Positions 34,865 to 44,712 are shown, numbered from the stretch's first letter. The stretch: 64,000 bases of DNA from an uncultured Dyadobacter sp. (GCF_946482605.1 NZ_CAMLSE010000017.1:1-64000), one strand, 5' to 3'. A program made the numbers and translations. The notes: generated by a model not told the origin, from the sequence alone.

Positions 34865-36250
34865 TCATGCCCTCAGCGCCTCCACATCCCTCACACTTTT
34901 CACCAGTTTCTTTCCCAGCACCCTGTTGCCGGTCTCAGTTATCAAAAGGTTATCCTCGATGCGAATACCCGTGAAATCGCGGAAGTGTTCCAGCTTTTCG
35001 TAATCGATGAATTGTGAAAGTTTGTTCTCGGCTTTCCAGCGGTCGATGAGGGTGGGGATGAGGTAGAGGCCGGGTTCGACGGTTACCACGAAACCCGGTT
35101 CGAGGGCGCGTCCCAGGCGCAGGGATTTCCAGCCGAATGCGGTGCCTTTTGGGAGGTCTTCGGTGTAGCCCACGTATTGTTCGCCCAGGTTTTCCATGTC
35201 GTGTACATCGAGGCCCATCATGTGGCCGAGGCCGCATTGGAAAAACAGGGTATGCACATCGTGTTCCACAGCTTCTGCCGGATCGCCTTTCACGACGCCC
35301 ATTTGCTTCATGCCTTCGACGAGTTTGGTGGAAGCAAGCTTATGTATGTCTTTGAACAAAACACCTGGTTTACAGGCCGCAATGGCCGCTTCCTGCGCGT
35401 TGAGGACGATTTCGTACATTTCTTTCTGGATGCTGGTGAATGCGCTTCCGACCGGAATGGTGCGGGTAAGATCGCCGCAGTAATGCATGGCGGTTTCGGC
35501 TCCGGCGTCGCAGAGTGCCATCTGACCTTCGCGGATTGCGAGGTCGCGGGCGTGGGTATGCAGGATTTCACCGTTGACGGTCAGGATCACAGGGTAGGAG
35601 ATGTCGCCACCCTGAGCGATGGCCATGCTTTGGAGCTTGCCCGCAATTGCCTTCTCGGTCATGCCCGCACGCGTTTCGCGCATAAAGGACAAATGCATGT
35701 CGACAGATGTGTCCACCGCCTTTTCGATTTCGGCGACTTCCTCATTGGTTTTATAAGAACGCATCGAAACAACTGTCTTAATGAGGCCCACAGAAGTTTT
35801 TTGCGCAGCTTCGGAAGGGTTGATTTGCAGCCATTCCTGTAATTTCAGGTAGTGCTCGCCGCGATAGGGCGGCAGGAAATGGACCGTTTGCCGGCGCGAC
35901 AATGCGTCCTTCAAAAAGCTCCCGACAGCCGAGGCTGGCTTGACTTCTGTAACGCCTACTTTGGCCGCCTTTTCGGCAATGGCTTCTTTTGGACCGGTCC
36001 AGACGATGTCATCAATAGTGAGTTCATCTCCGAAAATGATTTCACGGTTATTGTCAATGTCGATCACGGCCGTCAGCGACGCCTGGTCTATGCCAAAATA
36101 ATACAGGAATGTACTGTCCTGACGGAATGAATATACGTTGTCCCGGTAATTAATGCCGCTTTCTTCATTGCCCAGGAGCAGGATCAGTCCGCTGCCGAGT
36201 TTGGATTGAAGTGTTTGTCTGCGGTTTAAGTATGTTGATTTGGAAAACAT
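34865..36250 (-). CDS. Aminopeptidase P family (Xaa-Pro aminopeptidase) protein
   Basis: This 461-residue enzyme removes the N-terminal residue before proline. It starts MFSKSTYLNRRQTLQSKLG and has the AMP_N domain (LLLGNEESGINYRDNVYSFRQDSTFLYYFGID). The pita-bread catalytic domain follows with its metal ligands: Asp in CDAGAETAMHYCGDLTRTIP (two Asp), His in GLGHMMGLDVHD, Glu in VVTVEPGLYLIP and Glu in TGIRIEDNLLI. There is no signal peptide, so it acts in the cytoplasm on dipeptides and oligopeptides. Three in-frame ATGs are possible (36292, 36259, 36250); the last gives the usual start and best fits the -7 box at 36297-36304. The gene stands alone. Confidence 0.93.
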   Translation of the reverse strand: MFSKSTYLNRRQTLQSKLGSGLILLLGNEESGINYRDNVYSFRQDSTFLYYFGIDQASLTAVIDIDNNREIIFGDELTIDDIVWTGPKEAIAEKAAKVGVTEVKPASAVGSFLKDALSRRQTVHFLPPYRGEHYLKLQEWLQINPSEAAQKTSVGLIKTVVSMRSYKTNEEVAEIEKAVDTSVDMHLSFMRETRAGMTEKAIAGKLQSMAIAQGGDISYPVILTVNGEILHTHARDLAIREGQMALCDAGAETAMHYCGDLTRTIPVGSAFTSIQKEMYEIVLNAQEAAIAACKPGVLFKDIHKLASTKLVEGMKQMGVVKGDPAEAVEHDVHTLFFQCGLGHMMGLDVHDMENLGEQYVGYTEDLPKGTAFGWKSLRLGRALEPGFVVTVEPGLYLIPTLIDRWKAENKLSQFIDYEKLEHFRDFTGIRIEDNLLITETGNRVLGKKLVKSVRDVEALRA

Positions 36251-36277
36251 GGTAATCATATGGTTTTGGAATACAAC

Positions 36278-36322
36278 AAAAAATTTGCCCACCGAACAAA
36301 TATACTTCGTCCGGTGAGCAAA
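36278..36322 (-). terminator. Terminator of the ThuA-SusC-SusD operon
   Basis: TTTGCCCACCG (36284-36294) and CGGTGAGCAAA (36312-36322) pair with one mismatch. Read on the minus strand, the second arm is followed by TTTTTTGTTG. It lies 33 bases past the SusD stop codon. Confidence 0.8.
36297..36304 (-). promoter_or_regulatory. Candidate -7 box (TATATTTG) for the aminopeptidase P gene
   Basis: Read on the minus strand, 36304 to 36297 is TATATTTG, matching TAnnTTTG. It lies in the loop of the operon terminator, so the next promoter is packed inside the previous terminator. Confidence 0.4.
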
Positions 36323-36354
36323 TAGGAACTACCTAACCCAAATTAATAAATGTA

Positions 36355-37938
36355 TCAGTAACCCGGGTTCTGTTTGAGATTGGGGTTTTTGTCGATTTCG
36401 TTCTGAGGGATCGGGAAGAGTGCGCGCTGCACCGTTTGTGGACGGTGGTTGAACCATTTTTTGGTCTCATAGGCCCCAAAACGGATCAGGTCCTGGCGGC
36501 GGTGCGCTTCGGCGGCAAATTCCCAACCGAGTTCGTCGAGGAACCGGCCGAACTGGATGTCGTCGCCCCCCTGGCGTTCCGTAATGGTGCCATCAACGGC
36601 CTGGATACCGTAGTTGTACTTGCTTCCTTTCACGAGATCGGCCGCAGTCACGGTCGCTTTCGCGGGCGTGCCTTTGAATGCGCGCTGGCGCACCTGCGTC
36701 ACGAGCTCGGCGGCTTCGGCGGCTTTGCCCGTGCGGAGCAGCCCTTCGGCTTTGATCATCAGCACATCCGCGTAGCGCAGAAACGGGAAGTCGTTGTCGA
36801 GGCTGCCGGTTGCATTCGGTTTGATTTTGTATTTACCAATACGGAAACCGTCGGAAGATGCCGTTTTTTCCATGCTGGGCACGGTTTTGCTGTAAGTGAT
36901 CACCACCGCCCCTGTCGCTGCACTTTTCTGTGCGCCCATGATCCAGGTGTCGGCCAGGCGGCTATCCGCGGCGTCGTAGGTGTCGATGAATTGCGGAACG
37001 GCACAGTTACCACCCCAGGGACCGGCGTTCATCGGGTATACCGAGCGGCTGAGGGGGTCCAGGGTTTTCATGTGGATCTGGTTACCTGTTCCATAGATTT
37101 CGTCGTAAGGAATGGCAAAGATGATTTCCTTGGAGTTGAAGTTAGTCCAGGTAAAAACATCTGAATAATTGGCATCCAGCACATATTTGCCGCTTTTGAT
37201 CACATCATCGGCTTCCTGGATCGCCTTCGCCCACTCGGCAGTACCGGTGTATACCTGTGCATTGAGGTAAATTTTGGCCAAAAGCGTTTTCGCGCCCCAT
37301 CTGTTCATCTGGCCATAGGTCGTGGTTGCATTCTCGCTCAGGTTTGGCAGCGATTCGGTCAATTCTTTTACCACAAAGTCATAAACTTCCTTGCGCGTGC
37401 TCTGTTTTGGCAGTGTAACATCCTTAAAGTCAGTCACGATGGGCACATTGCCGTGGTTGTCGAGCAGCAGGTAATAGGCAAATGCCCGCACGGCCCTCAG
37501 CTCGGCGATCGTGGCATCCTTACCGTTGGCAATGGGCAGATCGCCGTCCGCTATCTGGGAAAGTACCCGGTTGACGGTTGTAATGCTGCGAAAAGCGCTT
37601 TGCCAGGCGTTTTCAGGCTGCCATTGCAGCGAGGTCCACGTGTGCTGGTGCATACGGCGGTAGGTACCGCCATCGTCCCAGCCATTCGGGCGTACGGGCG
37701 TGATGATCGCATCGGCCGCTTCTTCCTGCAAATCGAAATAGCCCTGCCAGCCGAGCATAAGCGAGCGCAGCGACGAGTACACCGGCGCTACGATGGCCGG
37801 AAGGTCTTTTTCGGTAGGCTGGTAACTGCTGCCAAGCACTTCGGAATACACTTGTTCGTCGAGGTCGGTGCAGGAGTAGAGCGGTACCCCGGTTAGCAAT
37901 GCGGCCAGGACCGCGTATTTTATATTTTGAGTTTTCAT
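36355..37938 (-). CDS. RagB/SusD family outer membrane lipoprotein
   Basis: This 527-residue surface lipoprotein binds a carbohydrate or other nutrient and works as a lid over its SusC partner. The signal peptide ends in a lipobox with Cys23 (PLYSCTDLDEQ). SusD features follow: helical TPR-like arms (AWQSAFRSITTVNRVLSQIADGD and AELRAVRAFAYYLLLDNHGNVPIVTDF), a NRWGAKTLLAKIYLNAQVYTGTAEW segment, and the C-terminal FPIPQNEIDKNPNLKQNPGY signature. The SusC gene is 20 bases upstream in the same operon. The ligand cannot be told from the sequence. A terminator closes the operon. Confidence 0.95.
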   Translation of the reverse strand: MKTQNIKYAVLAALLTGVPLYSCTDLDEQVYSEVLGSSYQPTEKDLPAIVAPVYSSLRSLMLGWQGYFDLQEEAADAIITPVRPNGWDDGGTYRRMHQHTWTSLQWQPENAWQSAFRSITTVNRVLSQIADGDLPIANGKDATIAELRAVRAFAYYLLLDNHGNVPIVTDFKDVTLPKQSTRKEVYDFVVKELTESLPNLSENATTTYGQMNRWGAKTLLAKIYLNAQVYTGTAEWAKAIQEADDVIKSGKYVLDANYSDVFTWTNFNSKEIIFAIPYDEIYGTGNQIHMKTLDPLSRSVYPMNAGPWGGNCAVPQFIDTYDAADSRLADTWIMGAQKSAATGAVVITYSKTVPSMEKTASSDGFRIGKYKIKPNATGSLDNDFPFLRYADVLMIKAEGLLRTGKAAEAAELVTQVRQRAFKGTPAKATVTAADLVKGSKYNYGIQAVDGTITERQGGDDIQFGRFLDELGWEFAAEAHRRQDLIRFGAYETKKWFNHRPQTVQRALFPIPQNEIDKNPNLKQNPGY

Positions 37939-37958
37939 CGGTTGTGAAAATTGAATGA

Positions 37959-40958
37959 TCAGAATGTGACGCTCAGGCCGGCAGTGAATGTCCGGGTGGT
38001 AGGGTACTTGTCGCGATAATCGCTGCCCGGTGCGAAGCCGGTGAAGCTTACACCCTCCGGATCGATACCGGTGTAGCCGGTAAGCGTTGCCAGGTTGAGG
38101 CCCGAAACGAAAATGCGCAGGTTCTTAACACCTTTGAGGGTATTGGCTGGCAATGTATAGCCAAGGGTCACGTTGTCGATTTTCCAGTAGTCGCCTTTTT
38201 CGATATAATGCGAAACATACACAAGGTCGCTGGTCAGCACTTTCCCGTCGATCGGATCGTAGGCTGATTTGAGCATATTGTACGCCTTGTTACGGGGGTT
38301 GCCGTAGAACATTTTCTGGAAGTTCAGGATGTCGAACCCGAATGCACCGCGCATATTCACGGCAAGGTCGAACTGCTTGTAGCGGATGTTGTTGTTCCAA
38401 CCCACAATGTGTTTTGGAATACCATTTCCGTAATATTGGCGGTCCTCAGGCGCAGCATCGGCGATAGGGATCACTTCGCCATCCTTGTTTTCGATCAGCC
38501 AGGCACCCTTGTCGTCGACACCCACGCTTTTCCAGACGAAGAAGCGACCGATCGGCTCACCGACTTTCACGCGGTGCGTGCTCATCTGTATCGGCTCACT
38601 GGTGTAACCTGCGTCGAAAAAGTCGTTCGCTGCCTGGAACTGGTCGTTCGAAAGGCTTACGAGCTTGTTGCGGTTGGTCGAGTACGTAATACCCGTGTTC
38701 CATTGGAAATCGCCGGTCTGGATCGGAACGATATTCAGCAACACTTCAACCCCTTTGTTCTGCATGACCCCGGCATTGATGAACATGCTGCCCGTCAGGT
38801 AAGGCGGCACCGGCACCGGGAAGTTGTAAAGCAAATCTTTCACTTTGCGGCTGTAAAAGTCGATCGAACCATTGATGCGGTTTTTCATGAATCCAAAATC
38901 AACACCGGCATTGTACTCTTCTTTTTTCTCCCAGCGCAGGTCGGGGTTGAAGTTGCGCGCCGGGACAAAGCCTGGTACCCATTTGCCGCCGATGAATGCA
39001 CCTTGTCCGCGATCGAAATTATAGCTGATCTGCGACATGTACGGGTTGTTGGCGATGGTACCGGTCACACCGATACCCGCGCGGAGTTTGATATCCGAAG
39101 TGGTGCCGAGGTTGCCCATGAAGCGCTCTTTGCTGATGCGCCAGCCGATGGACGCCGCCGGGAATGTACCCCATTGGTTATTGACCCCGAAGCGTGACGA
39201 GCCCTCGCGGCGCACGCTGGCCATGAAAAGGTATTTGTGGTTGAGACTGTACGTGAGACGACCGAAGAAACCGGCGAGCTGCCATTTGTTTTTGGTACTG
39301 CTCATTCCGGCCTGTCCTTTTTGCAATGCACCGCCTGCGCCGAGGTTGTTCCAGTCGTAGGCATCGGTCGGGAAATCCCAGTTGTTGGCTGCGAAGGCTT
39401 CGTAGGTTGCATCCTGCCAGCTGTATCCGCCGAGTACCGAGAAGCGGTGTTTGCCGATCGTTTTGGAATAATTTCCAGTGAATTCGAGCAGGTTTTCGTT
39501 GTTGGCGTAAGTGTTCCGGAACGCGGTCGCATTCTGGTTGCTCAGGCGCGTGGCTGTGTGGTTAAATGTAGTAGAGCCGCCTTCCAGGTTGCTGTTCTGT
39601 ACATTTGAAACGAGTAGTTTGAAGTTCAGATCGTCGATAGGCGCATAATCCAGGCTCCCGGCCATCCGCATTTCTTTAAACGAGCTTTCAAAATTCGATT
39701 CGTTGAGCAGGGAAACGGGGTTTTCGTAGAAATAGCCGTCGCGCTCCTGCCATTTGCCGTCGTCGGTCCGCACGCGGTCGGTTGGGTTGCGGATGATGGC
39801 CTGGCGGTAGGCATAACCGTAAGCGGCATCGTCGTTCGCAGGTGAAACGGCCCCATTGGAACGGGTAATGCGGTTGATGATCTGTAAGTTGGTTTTCAGT
39901 TTGTTTTTGAACATGGCGTGGTTCAGGTCGGCGCGACCCGTGAAGCGGTTCTGCCCCGATCTCAGGAATATCCCTTCCCAATTGCGGTAATTGACGGAGC
40001 CGGTAAAGTTGGTCGTGCTGTTGCCGCCGAAGAACGTGAGGTTATGGTTGTGGCTCACGGGTTTTTGCATGATCTCCGAAAGCCAGTCGGTATTGCCGCC
40101 GAAATCGGTGTAATCGATGCCTTCCTTGATCTTCTGACGGTAATCGTTGCCGGTAAGCAATTCGGGACGGCTGGCAATGGACTGGATGTTGACATAATTC
40201 GAATACTCGACCGTGGCGCGTGAATTCGCGCGGTTTTTACGCGTCGTGATCAGAATAACCCCGCCAGTTGCGCGGGTACCATAGATAGCCGCCGCCGAGC
40301 CGTCTTTGAGCACATCCACCGACTCGATATCTTCCGGTGCAACGGTATTCAGCCCGCCGGGAATACCGTCGATCAGGATCAGCGGGTTGGTAGCGCCTTC
40401 GATGGAGTTGATACCGCGCAAATTGATCTGCGTGTTGGCGGTAGGGGAGCCGCTGGGGGTCGTAATGCGTAAACCGGCTACTTTGCCCTGTACCAGCTGG
40501 GCGGCGTCACGCACTGTTCCCTGTACGAAATCTTCCCGTTTGATACTGGCCACAGAGCTCGTCACATCGCCCTTTTTCTGGGTGCCATACCCGATCACCA
40601 CCACTTCCTGCAACTGTTTCTGGTCCGATGCCAGCTCGATACTGAAGTCGTTCTGGTTGCCCACTGTCACTTCCTGGCTTACGTATCCAATGTAGCTCAG
40701 CACGAGCACGGCATCATCCGGTACACTCAGTTTGAACTTTCCATCCGTGTCCGTGGCGGTTCCCACGGTATTTTTACCCTTCACGATGATGGTCACACCG
40801 GGCAGCGGGTTCTTGTCCTCTGCGGACACCACTTTGCCGGAAATCTGGCGGTCGGCGGCGAACGCCATGGCATTTTCAGTCAGGAAACAAGCAACCGCCG
40901 CTGCCAGCAGGCAAAAACAGTGCAGTTCCCGGATCAAGCGGGATAATGGTCTTTTCAT
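37959..40958 (-). CDS. SusC/RagA family TonB-linked outer membrane protein
   Basis: This 999-residue transporter imports a nutrient bound by its SusD partner, using TonB energy. It has a signal region (CFCLLAAAVACFLTENAMAFA), a CarboxypepD_reg-like domain at about 35-110 (ISGKVVSAEDKNPLPGVTIIVKG) and a TonB box with the hallmark EVVVIGYGTQKK. A plug (GLRITTPSGSPTANTQINLRGINSIEGATNPLILIDGIPG, then DVLKDGSAAAIYGTRATGGVILITT) and a 22-stranded-type barrel with a phenylalanine end (FTAGLSVTF) follow. The hydrophobic signal at 15-34 is longer than usual. It lies between the ThuA-propeller gene (39 bases upstream) and SusD (20 bases downstream), so the three form one operon. Confidence 0.95.
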   Translation of the reverse strand: MKRPLSRLIRELHCFCLLAAAVACFLTENAMAFAADRQISGKVVSAEDKNPLPGVTIIVKGKNTVGTATDTDGKFKLSVPDDAVLVLSYIGYVSQEVTVGNQNDFSIELASDQKQLQEVVVIGYGTQKKGDVTSSVASIKREDFVQGTVRDAAQLVQGKVAGLRITTPSGSPTANTQINLRGINSIEGATNPLILIDGIPGGLNTVAPEDIESVDVLKDGSAAAIYGTRATGGVILITTRKNRANSRATVEYSNYVNIQSIASRPELLTGNDYRQKIKEGIDYTDFGGNTDWLSEIMQKPVSHNHNLTFFGGNSTTNFTGSVNYRNWEGIFLRSGQNRFTGRADLNHAMFKNKLKTNLQIINRITRSNGAVSPANDDAAYGYAYRQAIIRNPTDRVRTDDGKWQERDGYFYENPVSLLNESNFESSFKEMRMAGSLDYAPIDDLNFKLLVSNVQNSNLEGGSTTFNHTATRLSNQNATAFRNTYANNENLLEFTGNYSKTIGKHRFSVLGGYSWQDATYEAFAANNWDFPTDAYDWNNLGAGGALQKGQAGMSSTKNKWQLAGFFGRLTYSLNHKYLFMASVRREGSSRFGVNNQWGTFPAASIGWRISKERFMGNLGTTSDIKLRAGIGVTGTIANNPYMSQISYNFDRGQGAFIGGKWVPGFVPARNFNPDLRWEKKEEYNAGVDFGFMKNRINGSIDFYSRKVKDLLYNFPVPVPPYLTGSMFINAGVMQNKGVEVLLNIVPIQTGDFQWNTGITYSTNRNKLVSLSNDQFQAANDFFDAGYTSEPIQMSTHRVKVGEPIGRFFVWKSVGVDDKGAWLIENKDGEVIPIADAAPEDRQYYGNGIPKHIVGWNNNIRYKQFDLAVNMRGAFGFDILNFQKMFYGNPRNKAYNMLKSAYDPIDGKVLTSDLVYVSHYIEKGDYWKIDNVTLGYTLPANTLKGVKNLRIFVSGLNLATLTGYTGIDPEGVSFTGFAPGSDYRDKYPTTRTFTAGLSVTF

Positions 40959-40997
40959 ACAATTGGAGTTAGATGGTGAAACTTATTTTGAGGGTAA

Positions 40998-43900
40998 CTA
41001 CTGCACTTTCATAATGCCATTCATGATCCGCCAATGGCCTGGTACCGTGCACAGGAACGGGTAGTCGCCGGGCTTGTCGGGCGCGATGAACACCAGCGTC
41101 GCATTGCCCTCGGGGGTTACGAGTTCCGTTGCGTGCAGTACTTCGGGCACTTTGGGTACATAGTTGAGCGCGATCGCATTGGATTCCCGCGCCAGCAAGT
41201 CGGCCGCATTGCCTACTTTTTCCAATGTTCCGGGTTTGATTATGAGCAAATTGTGTTGCATGAAATCCGGGTTGGTAAACTGGATCGTCACTTTCTGGCC
41301 GGGCTTTACGGTGAAGGTCTTCTGATCGAACTTCATTTCATGCTCGATCACTTTCAGTTTGATGGTTGCGGGTGTTCCTTTGCCTTTGAGGACTTCCGGG
41401 GTCGTCCCTGGGGCCAGGGGCTTCTCCGTGGCCAGACCTTGAAAGGCCTGGTTGTGAGTGGCCTGGTTGACGTGGAGGGTGCTTTTGATGTCTAGCCAGC
41501 CTCGTAGCCTTGCATTGTCGGTATATTCGCCTACCTGGTTGCCATCGCGAAGATCGCGGCCGAGGCGGATGTCGTCGGGTGTGAATGGTTGGTGGAAAAG
41601 ACCTGATGCATTGCCCTCTGCCGGCGTTTCGTCCTCGATCGCGAGCGTCATTTTGCCACCTTCCGAAAGCGTTGCGTAGGCATTGAAGCGTTCGTCGGGG
41701 AGTTTTTTTGTGGAGGTGATTTGATAAGATTTCCCATCCTGCCGCACCAGCCAGTGCAATTTCCCATCCTGCATGTAAAGGCTGTACCCGTTCTGCCGGT
41801 TACCCTGTGATACGACCACACCCGAAAGATCTTCCTGTGCTTTGGTGATAATGGCTTTGATTTTGAGTTCTTTATGTGAAACATCAGGCGGGTAAATCGG
41901 CGGCGACCAGAGGTTCAACATGTATGTCTCCTCGATCAGCCCGCGTTCGATCCTGGCCGTTAATGTAGAGTCTTTCAGCTTCGCGGCCGCTGCTTTGAAA
42001 CCGCTTTCATGTTTGATAACCCCCGAGAAAATAGCTTGTGCGAGGTATTCGTCGGCTGCATTCTGGGAATCCTGACCGGCCAGGTAAAGCATTCTGCCTA
42101 TTTCTTCCGAAGCCGGCAGATCGGTCAGCGCCTGGATGGTCGCCAGCCTCACTTTCAGATCGGGGTCGCTTAACGAGTTGGTCCATTTCAATGCAGAAAG
42201 TGCTTTTTCATTGCGTGGAAGCAGCTTTACGGCCGTTTTGCGAACGCCCGCAGCCGGGTGGCGCATGGCCCGCACAAGCGTGTGATAGGCGTCCTCGTTC
42301 GGGCCGGTGAATGCATTCAGGCCGTCCAGTGTCCACAATGCATGCACGGCCGGGCTGTTCAGGCCGATCTCGTCGACGGATTGGTCATTCACCAGTTTGA
42401 TGAGCTCAGGAATCAATGAGGTGTTCTTCGATTCCACGATCAGCCGCTGCGCCGTGGTGCGCCAGAACATGTTGCCGTTTTTCAAACCAGCTACCAGGCT
42501 CGCCGCGTCATTTTTGGCGAGTTTCGGATAGGCCGCTTTTTTCGCATTCTTCCAAACGACCCTGTATATACGTCCATGCTGATTGTCGCGCAGCGGATTA
42601 ATGTACGCATTGCCTTTCCCATTCTCGAATCCGCGCGGGGTAGGGTTGTGCTGGATGATGAAACTGTACCAGTCGGCCACCCACACAGCCCCGTCCGGGC
42701 CTACTTCCGCATGTACGGGCGAGAACCATTCGTCGGCGCTGGCGAGCAGGTTGAAACCATTTTTCTCTTTGTAGCCGGCGCCTCTCGGTTTCAGCAATGC
42801 CTGGTAGAGCAACCGGCCCGTCGGTTCGCAAACGAACGCGGTGGCATTCCAGTAGGATTTCGGGAAGTTGCGGGCGGTATACAGGTTATGCCCCGCCGCC
42901 GCTGTGAACCCGCCGTGGAAATCCACCTGGCGCAATGCGGGCGTGAGGTAATTCATTTCATAGTGCGAATCGAGTTTGTAAACCGTATTGCCCGAGCCGT
43001 CCGCCACGGAGCGCTTCACGTATTCAAGTGGCATGGCGAAATGTCCGCTGTAATTCCCGTTCGCTGTTGAAATAAACACTTCAAACTCCTCGGAAAAACC
43101 CAAACCCCAGGTGTTGTTGGAGGTGCGGCCGATGTATTCGAGGTTTTTACCGTCGTTGTCGAACCGGTAGATGCCCTGACTGAAATTCAGCTGCTTACCC
43201 GAGTTCGTTCCACGGAAACCCGCATAGCCCAGCACGCCCCAGATCTTGTTGTCCAATCCATATTTCAAATTCGAAGGCCCGGCATGCGTATCGCTTTTGC
43301 CCCAGCCCGAAATGATGTTTTCGCGGATATCGGCCTTGTCGTCGCCGTTGGTGTCTTTCAGGAAGATGAAATGCGGAGCCTGGGCTACGATAATGCCGCC
43401 ATTGGCGAAAACGAGGCTGGTGGGGATGTTGAGGTTGTCCGCAAAAACCGTAAACTTATCGGCCTTACCGTCTCCATCGGTGTCTTCACAGATTTTAATG
43501 CGATCCTTACCCACGCCGTCCTGATCGCGGACTTCATTCGGATAGTCTTGTGTTTCTGCCACAAACAATCGGCCGCGTTCATCCCAGGCCATCGCAATGG
43601 GTTTCACAATATCCGGTTCGGAAGCGAAGAGTTGCAGCTCAAAATCGACGGGCACCTGGGTCAGTTTCTGTGATTCGGCGGGTGATAACGGCTGCTGGAA
43701 TTTCGGTGCCGGGTCGCGCTTCTCGTAGTTGGGTACGGCGGCGTCGGTGTAGGTAGGTTTGGCTAAATTGAATTTCTTCAAACGCTCCTTCGCGTCGTCG
43801 CTGACGGCCCACATAATGCCGTTCGCCACCAATTCCTGGAAAGCGGGCTGCTTCCACGTGCGCTCGTCGTGCCCGTAAGCAGTGTAGAAAACCCTGCCTT

Positions 43901-44534
43901 TGCCCTGCGTGCGTACCCACGTCCACGGCTCGTGATGATCGCCTTCCATTCGCTCCTGCAATACGACCATGTCGGGGTTCAGTTTCGAATGCACATAAGT
44001 TTCGTCCCAGGTCTCGAACGTTTTCCAGCCCTGCATCACCGGGTGATCGGCTTTTACAACCGGTGCGGTAAATGTGCCATACTTATGCGAGCTGAACTGC
44101 CCGCCCACCGCTTTGATGTACCAATCCGAATTCTGGAAGCAAAAAGAGGCTGCATGCAATGGAATAAGTGCTTTTCCACCTTCTACGAATGTCTTCAACG
44201 CTCCTTCCTGCGCGGGAGTAATGGTGTTATGGTTGGCATAAATCACCACGCCGTCGTACTGCGCGAGGTTTTCGGCATTCAACGCATTTGGGTCGGAGGT
44301 GTAAGTGAGGTTAATGCCCTTCTGAAATAATGGCAGCGACAGCATCGGGAAATATTTTTCCGAGAAATGATGGCGGCTGTCGTGTCCGAGAAACAGGAGC
44401 TCGATACGGCGGCCGTCATTGCTTCCGGCGCCGTTGCTTTCCGTGGACGCGGTCGGTATTTGTGCCTGTTTTCGCTTATGAGCGCAGCCGTACATCAGGA
44501 CGATCGCGAAAAGCAGCAGTAATGCTTTTTTCAT
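40998..44534 (-). CDS. ThuA / PVC-type beta-propeller / HEAT / ConA-like / cupredoxin multidomain lipoprotein
   Basis: This 1178-residue lipoprotein (Cys17) is a modular fusion. Residues about 40-260 form a ThuA-like domain (LLFLGHDSRHHFSEKYFPML, GRVFYTAYGHDERTW). About 290-690 is the propeller of PVC-type proteins (FASEPDIVKPIAMAWDERGRLFVAE, CEDTDGDGKADKFTVFADNLNIPTSL, WVADWYSFIIQHNPTPRGFENGKGNAY). About 700-880 is HEAT-like, and about 890-1040 is ConA-like. About 1060-1178 is a blue-copper domain with the complete ligand set His1094, Cys1162, His1167, Met1171. There is no CxxCH, so no c-type heme. ThuA and these propellers are linked to oxidised (3-keto) sugar use in Bacteroidota. The copper domain suggests electron transfer. 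It is the first gene of a SusCD operon. Confidence 0.85.
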   Translation of the reverse strand: MKKALLLLFAIVLMYGCAHKRKQAQIPTASTESNGAGSNDGRRIELLFLGHDSRHHFSEKYFPMLSLPLFQKGINLTYTSDPNALNAENLAQYDGVVIYANHNTITPAQEGALKTFVEGGKALIPLHAASFCFQNSDWYIKAVGGQFSSHKYGTFTAPVVKADHPVMQGWKTFETWDETYVHSKLNPDMVVLQERMEGDHHEPWTWVRTQGKGRVFYTAYGHDERTWKQPAFQELVANGIMWAVSDDAKERLKKFNLAKPTYTDAAVPNYEKRDPAPKFQQPLSPAESQKLTQVPVDFELQLFASEPDIVKPIAMAWDERGRLFVAETQDYPNEVRDQDGVGKDRIKICEDTDGDGKADKFTVFADNLNIPTSLVFANGGIIVAQAPHFIFLKDTNGDDKADIRENIISGWGKSDTHAGPSNLKYGLDNKIWGVLGYAGFRGTNSGKQLNFSQGIYRFDNDGKNLEYIGRTSNNTWGLGFSEEFEVFISTANGNYSGHFAMPLEYVKRSVADGSGNTVYKLDSHYEMNYLTPALRQVDFHGGFTAAAGHNLYTARNFPKSYWNATAFVCEPTGRLLYQALLKPRGAGYKEKNGFNLLASADEWFSPVHAEVGPDGAVWVADWYSFIIQHNPTPRGFENGKGNAYINPLRDNQHGRIYRVVWKNAKKAAYPKLAKNDAASLVAGLKNGNMFWRTTAQRLIVESKNTSLIPELIKLVNDQSVDEIGLNSPAVHALWTLDGLNAFTGPNEDAYHTLVRAMRHPAAGVRKTAVKLLPRNEKALSALKWTNSLSDPDLKVRLATIQALTDLPASEEIGRMLYLAGQDSQNAADEYLAQAIFSGVIKHESGFKAAAAKLKDSTLTARIERGLIEETYMLNLWSPPIYPPDVSHKELKIKAIITKAQEDLSGVVVSQGNRQNGYSLYMQDGKLHWLVRQDGKSYQITSTKKLPDERFNAYATLSEGGKMTLAIEDETPAEGNASGLFHQPFTPDDIRLGRDLRDGNQVGEYTDNARLRGWLDIKSTLHVNQATHNQAFQGLATEKPLAPGTTPEVLKGKGTPATIKLKVIEHEMKFDQKTFTVKPGQKVTIQFTNPDFMQHNLLIIKPGTLEKVGNAADLLARESNAIALNYVPKVPEVLHATELVTPEGNATLVFIAPDKPGDYPFLCTVPGHWRIMNGIMKVQ

Positions 44535-44712
44535 TGGATTTGGGTTAGAGTGGCATCAAGCGCCCCTTTTTGAGCTAAATTTTCTGTTTTTATAAAAAAT
44601 AATGCAAAACAATGCCTGTCAAGCAAAAACTTGCTTAATGCACTATTCTCAATCTTTTAATCAATTCCCAGGTCTTAAGACCGGGGCAGAGGATTTACTG
44701 GACTTTATACTT
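44535..44712. promoter_or_regulatory. Upstream region of the ThuA-SusCD operon with a short palindrome
   Basis: AAGCAA (44621-44626) and TTGCTT (44631-44636) are inverted arms with a 4-base centre, 87-102 bases upstream of the operon start. This looks like a LacI- or GntR-sized operator, but no regulator gene is adjacent. I find no exact -7 box. Confidence 0.3.

Noticed and set aside
40998..44534. Heme-binding assignment implied by the PVC-type propeller name
   Set aside because: No CxxCH motif occurs in the protein; the redox site visible is the copper domain.
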